A stretch of 64,000 nucleotides of DNA. Source: Leptolyngbya sp. O-77 (GTDB taxonomy: Bacteria > Cyanobacteriota > Cyanobacteriia > Elainellales > Elainellaceae). Where the stretch lies: positions 4,625,001 to 4,689,000 of the forward strand of contig NZ_AP017367.1 of assembly GCF_001548395.1 (NCBI RefSeq). Direction: 5' to 3'. This document shows, piece after piece, positions 26,449 through 35,857 of this stretch. A model generated the notes under the pieces. It made no database searches, was not told the DNA's origin, and was given only the letters and a program-made list of their open reading frames with translations. Position numbers and translations under genes: made by a program. How positions within the stretch are numbered: position 1 is the stretch's first letter; each line of letters starts with the position of its first letter.

Positions 26449-26904
26449 ATGGCAGTCAAACCGATTCCTGATGGATATTCAGCGGTGACCCCGTATCTGA
26501 TTGTGCATGACGCAGCCGGGGCGATCGCCTTTTATGAGCAGGCATTTGGGGCAACGGAGCTAATGCGTCTGGCAGACCCATCGGGCAAGCTGGCTCATGC
26601 CGAAATCAAAATCGGCAACTCGCCCATCATGCTGTCCGACGAGTTTCCGGAGATGAACCATCTTAGCGCTCAGGCAATTGGCGGTACGCCTGTCAACCTG
26701 ATGGTCTATGTGGAAGATGTGGATTCGCTGTTTGATCAGGCGATCGCCGCAGGCGCGACGGAAATTCGCCCGGTTGAAAACCAGTTTTATGGCGATCGCG
26801 CGGGTACGCTGGCCGATCCGTTCGGCCATGTGTGGACGCTTGCGACCCACGTCGAAGATTTGTCGATGGAAGAGGTAAATGCCCGGTTCAGCGCAATGGT
26901 TTAG
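26449..26904 (+). CDS. VOC superfamily (PhnB/glyoxalase-like) protein
   Basis: 151 residues; start at ATG 26449 with GGAGG nine bases upstream. Two beta-alpha-beta-beta-beta modules typical of the vicinal oxygen chelate fold: TPYLIVHDAAGAIAFYEQAF and VNLMVYVEDVDSLFDQA...ADPFGHVWTLATHVED. This is the PhnB/YdcJ-like subgroup, where metal binding is often incomplete; the His in LAHAEIKIG and the Asp/Glu near the C-terminus could be ligands. Likely single-gene unit. Substrate unknown; glyoxalase or antibiotic-resistance activities are possible within the superfamily but not supported here. Confidence 0.85.
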   Translation: MAVKPIPDGYSAVTPYLIVHDAAGAIAFYEQAFGATELMRLADPSGKLAHAEIKIGNSPIMLSDEFPEMNHLSAQAIGGTPVNLMVYVEDVDSLFDQAIAAGATEIRPVENQFYGDRAGTLADPFGHVWTLATHVEDLSMEEVNARFSAMV

Positions 26905-26972
26905 CGCAAGTTGGGGGTAGATCAAGAAGCAAGGAGGGGCGATCGCCCTCAACCCAGGCAACCGTCGAAGCG

Positions 26973-27803
26973 CTACTCGCTGGGCAACTCACCAAACCGC
27001 GCTCGATATTGCGCGAGGAGCGCTTCGGCCTGCTCTGCCCGCTGTCTTTCTTCCTCAGCGCGAATCCGTTCTTCCTCAAACCGCTGCCGCTCGATGGCGG
27101 TTGCCTCTTCGGGAAGCAGCACAAGCTGCCCGTCTGGCGTGAAAAACCGCAGCTTGCGATCGCGGACTCCCAAAAATAGCTGGAGTTGTTCGCTCCACAG
27201 CCAGCCCCGCGAGTCGGGTTCGAGGGGCTGATAGCGCCCGTCTACCAGGTGAAATCCGCAAAACTCCAGCGTATGGGGGTCAAACCAGAAATAGTCGGGC
27301 GTGCGGAAGGTGTCTTGATAAAGCTGTTTTTTCAGCCCGCGATCGACATTAGCCGTCGAGTCCGACAATAGCTCAATGATGACGTTGGGATATTTGCCGC
27401 CCTCTTCCCACACGACCCAGCTCTTGCGGGGCTTGGGGTCGGCTCCCAGCACCACAAAAAAGTCCGGCCCACGAAAGTCCTCCGACTTGCGCTCGCGCAG
27501 GCTGTAGTAGATGGTGAGATTGCCAAAGGCGTAGAAATCCCGGTGGGTGCTGGGGTCTGGCCCGCGCCACAGCCATTCAAGCGACTGAATCAGCAGCAAA
27601 ATTTGGCGGAGATGCAGTTCAGATTCCAAGGGAGGTTCGTCGCTGTAGAGGTCACCGGGCGGAAAGGGAACCTTGTCCAGGTCAAGGCCAGAGTCAATAC
27701 CAGCGGCCCAATCAGGCTCCAGGTTTTGTGGAGCGCTCGGCTCAGCACTCGGCATCGCCGCAGGTTCCGTGCCGCGATCTTCCAGGTCTTTTGCAATGGA
27801 CAT
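26973..27803 (-). CDS. Uma2 family (DUF820) nuclease-fold protein
   Basis: 276 residues. Core with the restriction-endonuclease-like pattern: FRGPDFFVVLGADP, then WVVWEEGGKYPNVIIELLSDSTANVDRGLKKQLY and YFWFDPHTLEFCGFHLVDG. A Glu-rich coiled coil (ERQRFEEERIRAEEERQRAEQAEAL, in two parts) forms the C-terminus. Such genes are present in tens of copies in cyanobacteria. Nuclease activity is presumed from the fold only. Confidence 0.85.
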   Translation of the reverse strand: MSIAKDLEDRGTEPAAMPSAEPSAPQNLEPDWAAGIDSGLDLDKVPFPPGDLYSDEPPLESELHLRQILLLIQSLEWLWRGPDPSTHRDFYAFGNLTIYYSLRERKSEDFRGPDFFVVLGADPKPRKSWVVWEEGGKYPNVIIELLSDSTANVDRGLKKQLYQDTFRTPDYFWFDPHTLEFCGFHLVDGRYQPLEPDSRGWLWSEQLQLFLGVRDRKLRFFTPDGQLVLLPEEATAIERQRFEEERIRAEEERQRAEQAEALLAQYRARFGELPSE

Positions 27804-27887
27804 GGCGAGACGGAGTGAAGGATGAATTCAGTGTAGCGGACTGGACGCAGGCATTCCCAAACCGCTCGGCCGGGCGCTGTTTCCCAC

Positions 27888-29081
27888 CTACTGCCACGCC
27901 TTGTAGTGGATGCCCGCGTCTTTCATGCGGCGCAGCGCCTCACCGAGGCGATCGCACTCGGCAATCAGGCTGATTCGCACATAACCCTCGCCGCCTTCTC
28001 CAAATGCATTGCCCGGAGTCACCACCACCCCTGTTTCGCCCAGCAGGTGCAGCGCAAAGTCGGTGGAGCCAATTCCCGGCGGGCAATCGACCCAGAGGTA
28101 CATCGTCGCTAGGGTTTTGGGCACGTTCCAGCCCAGTTCGCCCAGCCCGCGAATCAGGAAATCGCGGCGGGTGCGGTAGCGTTCCTGCACCTCATGCAGA
28201 TATACATCCGGCAGTTGCAGCGCCGTCTCGGCCGCCGTTTGCAGCACGCTAAAGATGCCGTAGTCCAGATTGGTCTTCAGCGTGCGGAGTCCCTGAATAA
28301 TATGGCGATTGCCTACCACAAAGCCGACGCGCCAGCCCGCCATGTTGTAGGTCTTGGACATGGTATGAAACTCCACGCCAATCTCCTTTGCGCCAGGAAT
28401 TTCCAGCAGGCTGGTGGGCTGATAACCGTCAAACGCCAGCTCTGCATAGGCCTGGTCATGAACCAGCAGAATCTGGTGCTGGCGGGCAAAGGCGACAATT
28501 TCTTCAAAAAACTCCCTCGGCGCAGTGGCGGCCGTGGGATTGCTCGGATAGTTGAAGTACAAAATCTTGGCGCGGCGGGCCACCTCGTCGGGAATCGCCG
28601 CTAGGTCAATCAGCCAGTTGTTTTCCGGCTTGAGAACCAGCGGGTAAATGTCGCCTCCGGCGATCGCCGGCCCGCGAAAGTGCGCCGGATAGGCCGGACT
28701 GGGCACCAGCACCACATCGCCCGGATTCACATAGGCAAAGGATAAATGCGTCAGCCCTTCCTTTGACCCCAGCAGCGGCAGCGCCTCGCCGTCAGGGTCA
28801 AGCTGCACCCCGTAGCGCCGCGCATACCAATCGGTAATTGCCTTGCGGAAGTTCGCAGTCCCCTCAAAGGGCGGATAGCCGTGGTTAGCAGGATTTTGCA
28901 GCGCCTTCATCGCCGCTTCTACGACGGGCTGAGGCGTTGCGCCGTCGGGGTTGCCCATGCCCAGGTCGATCAGGTCTAGCCCTTGCTCTCTTGCCCGCGC
29001 CTTCAATTCATCTAGCCGCGCAAACACATAGGGCGGCAGCGCACTCAGCCGATCGGCTGGGCTAATCCAATCCAGTTTCAT
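27888..29081 (-). CDS. class I/II PLP aminotransferase, AlaC-like
   Basis: 397 residues; GGAGG lies upstream of the ATG. The sequence follows the E. coli AlaC (glutamate-pyruvate aminotransferase) pattern: DRLSALPPYVFARLDELK, IDLGMGNPDGATP, GSKEGLTHLSFA, FNYPSNPTA, VHDQAYAELAFDGY, and the PLP lysine in MSKTYNMAGWRVGF. It is often annotated as LL-diaminopimelate or aspartate aminotransferase; the closest recognisable signature is AlaC, so alanine formation from pyruvate is the favoured role. The start codon overlaps the stop of the dehydrogenase gene upstream (ATGA), indicating translational coupling. Confidence 0.85.
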   Translation of the reverse strand: MKLDWISPADRLSALPPYVFARLDELKARAREQGLDLIDLGMGNPDGATPQPVVEAAMKALQNPANHGYPPFEGTANFRKAITDWYARRYGVQLDPDGEALPLLGSKEGLTHLSFAYVNPGDVVLVPSPAYPAHFRGPAIAGGDIYPLVLKPENNWLIDLAAIPDEVARRAKILYFNYPSNPTAATAPREFFEEIVAFARQHQILLVHDQAYAELAFDGYQPTSLLEIPGAKEIGVEFHTMSKTYNMAGWRVGFVVGNRHIIQGLRTLKTNLDYGIFSVLQTAAETALQLPDVYLHEVQERYRTRRDFLIRGLGELGWNVPKTLATMYLWVDCPPGIGSTDFALHLLGETGVVVTPGNAFGEGGEGYVRISLIAECDRLGEALRRMKDAGIHYKAWQ

Positions 29082-30313
29082 TCCGACACCTCCGACGAAA
29101 AGGGATGCAGGAGGAAGGAGGAGGGATGAGTCGGCTGCGACCCGGCAGAAGAACTCGTTTCATCTGGCGATCGCCCTGCGCCCGCATCCTGCCCCCAGCT
29201 ATCAGCGATTGGCGCAGTCGTGGACACCATCGCCGCCATCAGGTGAGCCGGGGTGACGGCAAAGGGCAGACGGTGAATATCAGAACGGTCTGCACAAGCG
29301 ACTTCGGCCGCGTGTTGCAGTTGGGCAATGGTGATGTCACCCAGACCCAAATCGCTCAGCGTTTTGGGCAGGCCGATTTCGCTGTAAAACTGGAGGAGTT
29401 GCTGGCGGGCACTGCTGGCCAAGCGATTGCCCTGCACCATTTCCTCCAGCCGCAGTTGCACCAAAATGCCGTAGGCCACCTTTTCGCCGTGCAGCGTGCC
29501 GTGGCTCTGGGTCAGGTGGGTCAGCCCGTTGTGAACCGCGTGGGCCGCCACCGTGCGACACTGTGCCCCGCCGATGCCACCGATTACACCCGCTAGCAGC
29601 ACTGTTGCATCCACCACGTCTTGCCAGGTTTCGCCACCGGGCGATCGCAGCGCTTCGGCCGACTTTTGGAACAGGATATCGCGCAGCACTCGCGCCTGCT
29701 GCACCGCCGCAATCAAAAACGTGCGCTCCGAGTGGCCACTGCTGACCGACGCTTCATACCATTTGGCGATCGCATCTCCAATGCCCGCAACCAGCGTGCG
29801 CGGGGCCGCCGTCTGCACCAGGTCATAGTCCAAAATCAGCAGATCGGGACAGCGGGGCAGCGCTACGTCGTAGAGAAACGCGCCCGCCTCGGAATACACG
29901 TTGGATAGCGCCGTCCAGGCCGCGCAGGTCGCGCCAGAGGTAGGAATCGTAACGATCGGCAGGTTCGTCTGGTGTGCCACCAGCTTGGCCGCATCCAGCG
30001 CCTTGCCGCCGCCCACGCCGACGACAAAATCTGCCCCATGCTGGGCGATCGCCTCCCGCAGCTTGGCCAGCGAGGACTCGCTGCAATCTGACCCATAGCT
30101 TGCCTCCACTGCGCTCAGCGAGTGCTTTTTGAACACGGGCTGGAGCCGTGGCCGTACCACCTTCAGCGTGCGATCGCCCCCAATCACCACGGGCCACTGG
30201 CCCAACTGCGCGATCGCCTCTGCCGCCTGGGCGATCGCCCCCTGCCCGCGCATTACCTGTGCCGGAGCAATTGTGGCGGTTATCAGCGTCGGAGGAGGGG
30301 AGAGTTTGTCCAT
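29078..30313 (-). CDS. iron-containing alcohol/glycerol dehydrogenase family protein
   Basis: 411 residues. GldA-type fold: NAD-binding VVGVGGGKALDAAKLVAH, TIPTSGATCAAWTALSNVY, and metal-ligand regions AGIGDAIAKWYEA and HAVHNGLTHLTQSHGTLHGEKVAYG (His ligands). The N-terminal glycine loop is the usual VIGGDRTL. The last ~45 residues are low-complexity (SPDETSSSAGSQPTHPSS) and dispensable-looking. Its overlap with the aminotransferase suggests a shared pathway, but the substrate (glycerol, hydroxyacetone or another polyol) cannot be told. Confidence 0.82.
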   Translation of the reverse strand: MDKLSPPPTLITATIAPAQVMRGQGAIAQAAEAIAQLGQWPVVIGGDRTLKVVRPRLQPVFKKHSLSAVEASYGSDCSESSLAKLREAIAQHGADFVVGVGGGKALDAAKLVAHQTNLPIVTIPTSGATCAAWTALSNVYSEAGAFLYDVALPRCPDLLILDYDLVQTAAPRTLVAGIGDAIAKWYEASVSSGHSERTFLIAAVQQARVLRDILFQKSAEALRSPGGETWQDVVDATVLLAGVIGGIGGAQCRTVAAHAVHNGLTHLTQSHGTLHGEKVAYGILVQLRLEEMVQGNRLASSARQQLLQFYSEIGLPKTLSDLGLGDITIAQLQHAAEVACADRSDIHRLPFAVTPAHLMAAMVSTTAPIADSWGQDAGAGRSPDETSSSAGSQPTHPSSFLLHPFSSEVSE

Positions 30314-30415
30314 AGGTTGGAAGACAAGTATTGCGGAGCGGGATGTTGGCGCATTGGAGCGTTTGAGGAGCGCTTGGGGGTGAGCATTGGGCGCTCCATC
30401 CCCCTGTTACGACAA

Positions 30416-30907
30416 TCACTCCTCAAAAATAGAGATTTCCATCTTATCGTCGTTGCGATCGAACAGGGAGCGCTTGACCTGACCCAGATACACCAGTTGG
30501 GTTAGCCCTGCTTTCGGGTGGGTCACGGTGCGGGCGCGGATAGTCATTTGGTTTTCGCCGCCGCGGCCCAGGCGGCCGGGCGAAAAGAGGTCGCTGGCCG
30601 CCTGCTGGAGTGTGGCGGTGAGCTGTTCTTTGGTAATATCGGGCGGAACGGCGATTACAACCTGGGTGGAGCCAGAGTCATAGACTGTCGAAAAGCGCAC
30701 CGCACCGGGAATTTCCACGCGGGTAATCGGCATTAGGCTAAGCGCAAACAGCCCCACCGTCAGCACGGCCATAAACCCGGTGATGCCCACGAAGCGGAAG
30801 CGGATGCCCCAACTGAACAAGAAGCCGAGAGCGGCGATCGCCCCAGCCACTAAAGTAATAACTCCCGCCCACTGGGTCGCCGTCAAAAATTCAGCAGGTG
30901 TTGGCAT
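30416..30907 (-). CDS. ycf51: Ycf51 family protein (DUF2518)
   Basis: 163 residues, conserved in cyanobacteria and red-algal plastids. Two N-terminal membrane spans (WAGVITLVAGAIAALGFLF, FVGITGFMAVLTVGLFAL), then a soluble domain with GAVRFSTVYDSGSTQVVIAV, ASDLFSPGRLGRG and QLVYLGQVKRSLFDR. Function is unknown; the domain is presumably lumenal or cytoplasmic next to the membrane. Single gene. Confidence 0.9.
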   Translation of the reverse strand: MPTPAEFLTATQWAGVITLVAGAIAALGFLFSWGIRFRFVGITGFMAVLTVGLFALSLMPITRVEIPGAVRFSTVYDSGSTQVVIAVPPDITKEQLTATLQQAASDLFSPGRLGRGGENQMTIRARTVTHPKAGLTQLVYLGQVKRSLFDRNDDKMEISIFEE

Positions 30908-31066
30908 AGCTCAAGAAAATGCAGGATGAAGAGAACGCAGGACGAGCCATAGGTGGCGTCCCTGTATTCTGCAATATTCACCTTATCAGAAAGGGATGGG
31001 GCGTGATGGAGCGTTGGGAGGTTGGACAGAACTTGAACAGCCTGAAGATGAGGCGATGACGATCTC

Positions 31067-32329
31067 CTACTGACCCGTCAGCTTATTTAGCGCGTTCTGT
31101 GCCTGAATCGTCAGCAGTTCTGCCTCTTTGTAAACCGTCGTGCCACTGGGGATCGCCTTCAGTTCAGCGAGGATGCGGTTAAGCTGGCTGATTTGGTAAT
31201 TGGCATCGGTGCTGCCTGCGAGCTGCTGAAACTGCTGAATCTCCTGGTTTACCCGCGCCAAGCGGCGCACAGCCTCGGCTTCGGCATCCCGGCGCACGCG
31301 AATTTCGCCCAGGTTTGCCTGATATTGCGCCAGCAGTTTTTCGGCCTCGGCTTTGCCTTGCAGATCATTGCTGGGGACTTGCTGGAGGCGGGCGATCGCC
31401 TCATTCCACAGATCCATCACCCGATCCCACTCTGCGACGGTATGGGGCGGGTTTTGGGCTGCTTTGGCCGCTTGCCAGGCAAACTGGCGGGCATTTTCAA
31501 TTTGCGCGTTAACCTTAGCACTTTCGGCAGCCAGCCCAACGGTGGTGCGAAACTCGGCAACGGCAGCCGCGTGGCGGGTGCGGGCCGTGCGGCCGGCGAG
31601 GGTCTGGCTAGGAATCAGTTCCAGGTCTTGCAGACCAACCTGCCAAGCGGCGATCGCCCCTGCTTGGTCGGTCGGATTGGCGGCCTGCTGGTAGGCCTGT
31701 TTTGCCTGGGCGATCGCCTGCTCTGCCGTCACTAGCGCCGTTTGAGCGTTCTGCTCCTGAGCAGCCTTGGCTTGCAGGCGGGCCACTTCCATGCGGGCAT
31801 TGTTAAAGCCTGCGGTGGTGAAGCTCCAGCGATATAGCCCGCTCCAGCCGCCATCCCAATAGTCGCGCAGCCACACGGGCAGTTCGTCCAGCCGCTTCTG
31901 CGCTTCGATGGCCTTGCGCTGACCCGCATCAATATCTTCGGGGCGGGTGGGGTTGTCAATCAGTTGTTTGGCTTGCTGCGTCAGGGCGATCGCCGCCTTG
32001 TAGTTGTTGTCCATGCTGACGTAGCTGGGCAACAGCAGCACAGGCGCTTTTTCCGCCACCGGGCGACGGATGGGCGCATAGGGCAGGTTGATGGCCCACA
32101 GAATGCCCACTGGAATGCCGACGAGCAGCCCCAGTCCCAGCAGCTTGCCCAAAAAATTTCCACTCCGGCGCGGCGGGGGCGCACTGACAGGACGCGCCTG
32201 GATTGCCTGCCGCCGCTCATGCTCTAGCTCTCGTTCAAGTTCGGTAAGCGATTTGGGCTTTGCGGGCAGCGGAGCGGACGGCGAAGACGGCGGGCTGGCA
32301 GGGCGAAAGACTCGGTTAAACAGTCCCAT
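31067..32329 (-). CDS. membrane-anchored coiled-coil protein, cyanobacterial
   Basis: 420 residues. Pro/Ser-rich N-terminus with a basic segment, one membrane span near residues 60-82 (LGKLLGLGLLVGIPVGILWA), then a long Ala/Gln-rich helical region (ALVTAEQAIAQAKQAYQQAA...) ending NALNKLTGQ. A conserved-looking WLRDYWDGGWSGLYRWSF patch follows the span. No catalytic motif and no family I can name; the composition resembles scaffold or TPR-like proteins. It lies just downstream of the alpha-E/ATP-grasp pair and on the same strand, but with a 116-bp gap. Confidence 0.65.
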   Translation of the reverse strand: MGLFNRVFRPASPPSSPSAPLPAKPKSLTELERELEHERRQAIQARPVSAPPPRRSGNFLGKLLGLGLLVGIPVGILWAINLPYAPIRRPVAEKAPVLLLPSYVSMDNNYKAAIALTQQAKQLIDNPTRPEDIDAGQRKAIEAQKRLDELPVWLRDYWDGGWSGLYRWSFTTAGFNNARMEVARLQAKAAQEQNAQTALVTAEQAIAQAKQAYQQAANPTDQAGAIAAWQVGLQDLELIPSQTLAGRTARTRHAAAVAEFRTTVGLAAESAKVNAQIENARQFAWQAAKAAQNPPHTVAEWDRVMDLWNEAIARLQQVPSNDLQGKAEAEKLLAQYQANLGEIRVRRDAEAEAVRRLARVNQEIQQFQQLAGSTDANYQISQLNRILAELKAIPSGTTVYKEAELLTIQAQNALNKLTGQ

Positions 32330-32445
32330 GATGGAGCGATGGAAAAGGAGTAGGAAAGAGGCAGCGGGAAACCCCGCAGGATCTCCATCCTAGCGTTCCC
32401 AATCGAGTCGCTGCTTCCGCCAAACTCGCCCGGATTGAGTACCCG

Positions 32446-33393
32446 CTAGACCACTTCCAGTGCAAAGAAGGTTTCGCGGATTTTCCGGCCAATGTCGTTG
32501 AGCGCGGTTTCCAGGTCATCGAGAAACTCATGCAGCCCGCGCTGGGTGATCTCTTCAACAGTAATGTAGTCCAGTTCGGAACGCAGTTTTCCGAGGGCGC
32601 GTTCTGCTGGGTTGCGCCATACGCCGCGAGAACTGCCCGTGATCTGGTGGAGCGATCGCTCTGCCTCTAGCAAGCAAAACTGAATCGACCGGGGAAACTC
32701 CCGATCCAGCACCAAAAAATTCACCACGTCCTGCGGCGTGATGCGGTGCTGGCGCTTGCGATACATCTCATAGCCGCTAGCAGACTTCAGCAGCGCAATC
32801 CACTGCAACTCGTCCAGCGGCGTGCCCACATCTTTGACTGAGGGCAGCAGGATAAAATACTTCACGTCCAAAATCCGCGCGGTCTTGTCGGCCCGCTCGA
32901 TCATCCGCCCAATCCGCCCAAAGTGCCAGCCCTCGTTGTGCGACATAGTAGCGTTCATCACGCCTGCAAACAGATGACTCGACATCTTTACCTGCGAGAA
33001 AAAGTCCGACAAGTCCAGGTCATCGGGGCGCTGGCAGGCATCTTTCACCATGAAGTAGAAGTCGTTGACCTGCTCCCACATTTCCGAGGAAATGCTCTCC
33101 CGCACCGATCGCGCATTTTCTCGCGCCATTTGCAGGCAGGACAGGATGGAGTTAGGGTATTTGGCATCAAAGGTAAGGAAGCGGATCACATTGTCGGCGG
33201 TCGCTGCGCCATAGTTCTCTTTGAACAGCGTCAGGTCGCCCGTCGTCAGCACCAGTGGCTCCCACTGCTGCGCCACGCCCACGGGCGAATCCAGCAGCAG
33301 ATTCAGGTTCACGTCTACAAATCGGGCGACGTTTTCGGCCCGCTCGATATAGCGGTTGAGCCAGTAGATGGAATCGGCAACACGGCTGAGCAT
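32446..33393 (-). CDS. alpha-E domain protein (DUF403)
   Basis: 315 residues, all-helical. Begins MLSRVADSIYWLNRYIERAE, the hallmark of the alpha-E family, with NLLLDSP and GWHFGRIGRMIERADKTARI further on. The family is nearly always encoded beside a circularly permuted ATP-grasp protein, as here (57 bp upstream on the same strand), and is predicted to act with it in making or modifying a peptide-like product. Some clusters add a transglutaminase and a proteasome-like peptidase, not seen here. Function is a prediction. Confidence 0.88.
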   Translation of the reverse strand: MLSRVADSIYWLNRYIERAENVARFVDVNLNLLLDSPVGVAQQWEPLVLTTGDLTLFKENYGAATADNVIRFLTFDAKYPNSILSCLQMARENARSVRESISSEMWEQVNDFYFMVKDACQRPDDLDLSDFFSQVKMSSHLFAGVMNATMSHNEGWHFGRIGRMIERADKTARILDVKYFILLPSVKDVGTPLDELQWIALLKSASGYEMYRKRQHRITPQDVVNFLVLDREFPRSIQFCLLEAERSLHQITGSSRGVWRNPAERALGKLRSELDYITVEEITQRGLHEFLDDLETALNDIGRKIRETFFALEVV

Positions 33394-33449
33394 TGATTGA
33401 AGAATTGGAGATTAGAGATAAAGGTTTGGATTTTGCGATTTGGATTTTG

Positions 33450-34886
33450 CTAACTATTGCCCACGACCCACGTATCCTTTGTGCCGCCGCCCTGGGATGA
33501 GTTGACAACCAGGGAGCCGCGCCGCAGGGCAACGCGAGTGAGTCCGCCCGGGTTTACATAAATCTCTTTGCCGTAGAGAATATACGGCCGTAGATCGACG
33601 TGGCACCCTTCGAGGCGATCGCCCATCAGCGTCGGGGCGCGAGACAGCGTCAGCGTGGGCTGGGCGATATAGTTGCGCGGGGTGGCGCGGATGCGTTCGG
33701 CAAAGTCTTCGCGCTGCTCTGGCGTGGCGTGGGGGCCGATCAGCATTCCATAGCCGCCAGACTCGTTCGCCGCCTTCACCACCAGCTTGTCCAAGTTTGC
33801 CAGGACATGGGCCTGATCCTGCGGCTCCCAGCAGAGATAGGTCGGCACGTTGGGAATGATCTGGTCTTCGCCCAGATAATACTCCACCATTTTGGGCACG
33901 TAGGCGTAGATCACCTTGTCGTCGGCTACGCCCGTACCCGGCGCATTGGCCAGCGCCACCCGCCCGCGCCGATAGACCTCCATAATGCCGGGAATGCCCA
34001 GCATCGAGTCGGGGCGAAACGTGGTGGGGTCGAGAAAATCGTCGTCAATGCGGCGATAGACCACATCCACCCGCTGGAGTCCCTTGGTGGTCTTCATTTG
34101 CAGATAGCCGTCCGCTACCACTAGGTCGCTGCCCTGCACCAGCTCCACGCCCATCTGCTGTGCCAAAAAGGAATGCTCAAAATAGGCAGAGTTATACATT
34201 CCCGGTGTCAGCACGACCACGGTGGGATCGTCCAAGTGGGGCGGAGCCAAATTTAGCAGGGTTTCCAAAAGCTGACCCGCGTAGTCGTCTACGGGCAAAA
34301 TCGGCATTTGCCCAAACACCAGCGGAAACGTGGTTTTCATGACGCGGCGATTTTCCAGCACGTAGGACGCGCCAGAGGGACAGCGCAGGTTGTCTTCCAG
34401 CACATACCACTGCCCGTCGCGATCGCGCACCAGATCCGTCCCTGTGATGTGGCACCAGATGCCGTTGGGCGGCTCCATGCCCAGACAGGGTTTGAGAAAG
34501 CCCCTTGACGAATAAATTAGGTCTTCGGGAATCAGCCCATCTTTGACAATTTTTTGCTCCCCGTAAATATCGCTGAGGAAGCGATTCAGCGCCTCGACTC
34601 GCTGCTTGAGTCCGCGCTCTAGCCAGGCCCAGTCACTTCCAGATACGATGCGCGGAATAATGTCGAAGGGCAACACCCGCTCGGTGCCCTGATCATCGCT
34701 ATAGACGTTGAAGGTCGCCCCCAGCCGCAGCAGGGCTTTTTGGGCAGACTGCTGACGCTGCTGCAAGTCTTCGATGCTCAAAGAGCTGATGCGCTCGACC
34801 AGGGGCAGCGCTTCGGGGCGAGGTTGTCCTTTTCTGACAAACAGCTCGTCGTAGAAATCTCCGGGATCGTAGTCGTCCAATTTCAC
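33450..34886 (-). CDS. circularly permuted type 2 ATP-grasp protein
   Basis: 478 residues. Family markers: YDELFVRKGQPRPEALPLV at the N-terminus, DGLIPEDLIYSSRGFL, GTDLVRDRDGQWYVLEDNLR, ANAPGTGVADDKVIYAYVPK and KAANESGGYGMLIGP (ATP-binding lysine and glycine-rich loop). Predicted to ligate an amine to a carboxylate with ATP; the substrate is unknown. Forms a unit with the alpha-E gene downstream. ATG 34886. Confidence 0.9.
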   Translation of the reverse strand: MKLDDYDPGDFYDELFVRKGQPRPEALPLVERISSLSIEDLQQRQQSAQKALLRLGATFNVYSDDQGTERVLPFDIIPRIVSGSDWAWLERGLKQRVEALNRFLSDIYGEQKIVKDGLIPEDLIYSSRGFLKPCLGMEPPNGIWCHITGTDLVRDRDGQWYVLEDNLRCPSGASYVLENRRVMKTTFPLVFGQMPILPVDDYAGQLLETLLNLAPPHLDDPTVVVLTPGMYNSAYFEHSFLAQQMGVELVQGSDLVVADGYLQMKTTKGLQRVDVVYRRIDDDFLDPTTFRPDSMLGIPGIMEVYRRGRVALANAPGTGVADDKVIYAYVPKMVEYYLGEDQIIPNVPTYLCWEPQDQAHVLANLDKLVVKAANESGGYGMLIGPHATPEQREDFAERIRATPRNYIAQPTLTLSRAPTLMGDRLEGCHVDLRPYILYGKEIYVNPGGLTRVALRRGSLVVNSSQGGGTKDTWVVGNS

Positions 34887-35218
34887 GGCAAATAGAAATT
34901 AATTTTTCTAGTAATTTTTCTGGCTCGTCTCTTTGACTCGTCAAGGGGGGCGGGTGAATTACCCTTGCCTTCTGCTATGTGCTTGCCACGCCCCCACTAT
35001 GGCAAACCGCATCTTCCAAATCGGCCAAAACGGATACTGTAAAAACCTGCTTTCAGTGTTGAACTGGTTCGCAAGCATCCTCTAGCGCTTCAAGATCCCC
35101 TAATCCCCGCTTGTTTTGGGCAGAGTCTTTGGGTCTGGCGTTTAGGATGTAGGGATAATACCAAACCTTTTTGAAATTCCCCTGGATTCCCTTTGAAAAG
35201 ATAAAGGAAGATCTAGCT
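34887..35218. other. 332-bp divergent gap
   Basis: Upstream region for the ATP-grasp gene (minus) and the zinc-ribbon gene (plus). GAAAAATTACTAGAAAAATT repeats on the minus strand near the left edge. No gene or clear palindrome seen. Confidence 0.4.
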
Positions 35219-35857
35219 ATGGCGTATGTTACAGACCTGGGTACGGGCCAGCGCCTCTGGATAGAAAGCCGCGATCGCCTCTCGATTTTCACGCTGATGA
35301 GCGCCAGCGCTGGGCAGCAGCAGAGCCAGCGAGTGTCGGTAGAAACGGGCGCATGGATCGCGCCGCCGCAAGTGTTTCGCACGGCTGCTGGGTTTGTGGT
35401 GCAGCTTGAGACGGAGGGCGGGTTGCGGTTTGTGCAGGTGCAGGGCGGCCAGATGCAGGTGCTAAGCGGGGTGCCCGTGCTGTCGGGGGCGATCGCGCTG
35501 CCGCTGCAAGCGGCCGTAGAAGACCCGATGCCGTCGATGGAGCCGATGGAACCCATGAAGCCGATGGAACCCATGAAGCCGATGGAACCCATGAAGCCGA
35601 TGCCGCCGATGCCACCTATGAACGCTGGGCAGCCACTGCAAATGGGCAAATTGCAAATGGGCAAATTGCAAATGGGCGATATGGAAATGAGCCTTAACCC
35701 GATGCAGATGAAGATGGGCAACCTGGAGCTACGCATGGGCAGCGCCGAACGCCAGCCCCAGCAGCGATTTTGTACGCAGTGTGGCAGCGAGGTGCAGATG
35801 GGCGATCGCTTTTGTGCCCAGTGTGGTCATCGGGTGGGAGAACTGAGCCACGGCTGA
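35219..35857 (+). CDS. zinc-ribbon protein with Met-rich repeats
   Basis: 212 residues from ATG 35219 (AAAGGAAG upstream). The first ~100 residues are strand-rich. Then comes a Met/Pro repeat (PMEPMKP repeated about four times, ending PMPPMPPM) and a LQMGK repeat (three copies) with a further run of Met-x2-Met. The C-terminus is a zinc ribbon, CTQCGSEVQMGDRFCAQCG, with two CxxC pairs. The Met density in the middle resembles copper- or silver-binding Met motifs, but nothing else supports metal handling. The repeats are reflected in nearly identical 18-bp DNA units, so slippage is likely. Confidence 0.7.
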   Translation: MAYVTDLGTGQRLWIESRDRLSIFTLMSASAGQQQSQRVSVETGAWIAPPQVFRTAAGFVVQLETEGGLRFVQVQGGQMQVLSGVPVLSGAIALPLQAAVEDPMPSMEPMEPMKPMEPMKPMEPMKPMPPMPPMNAGQPLQMGKLQMGKLQMGDMEMSLNPMQMKMGNLELRMGSAERQPQQRFCTQCGSEVQMGDRFCAQCGHRVGELSHG

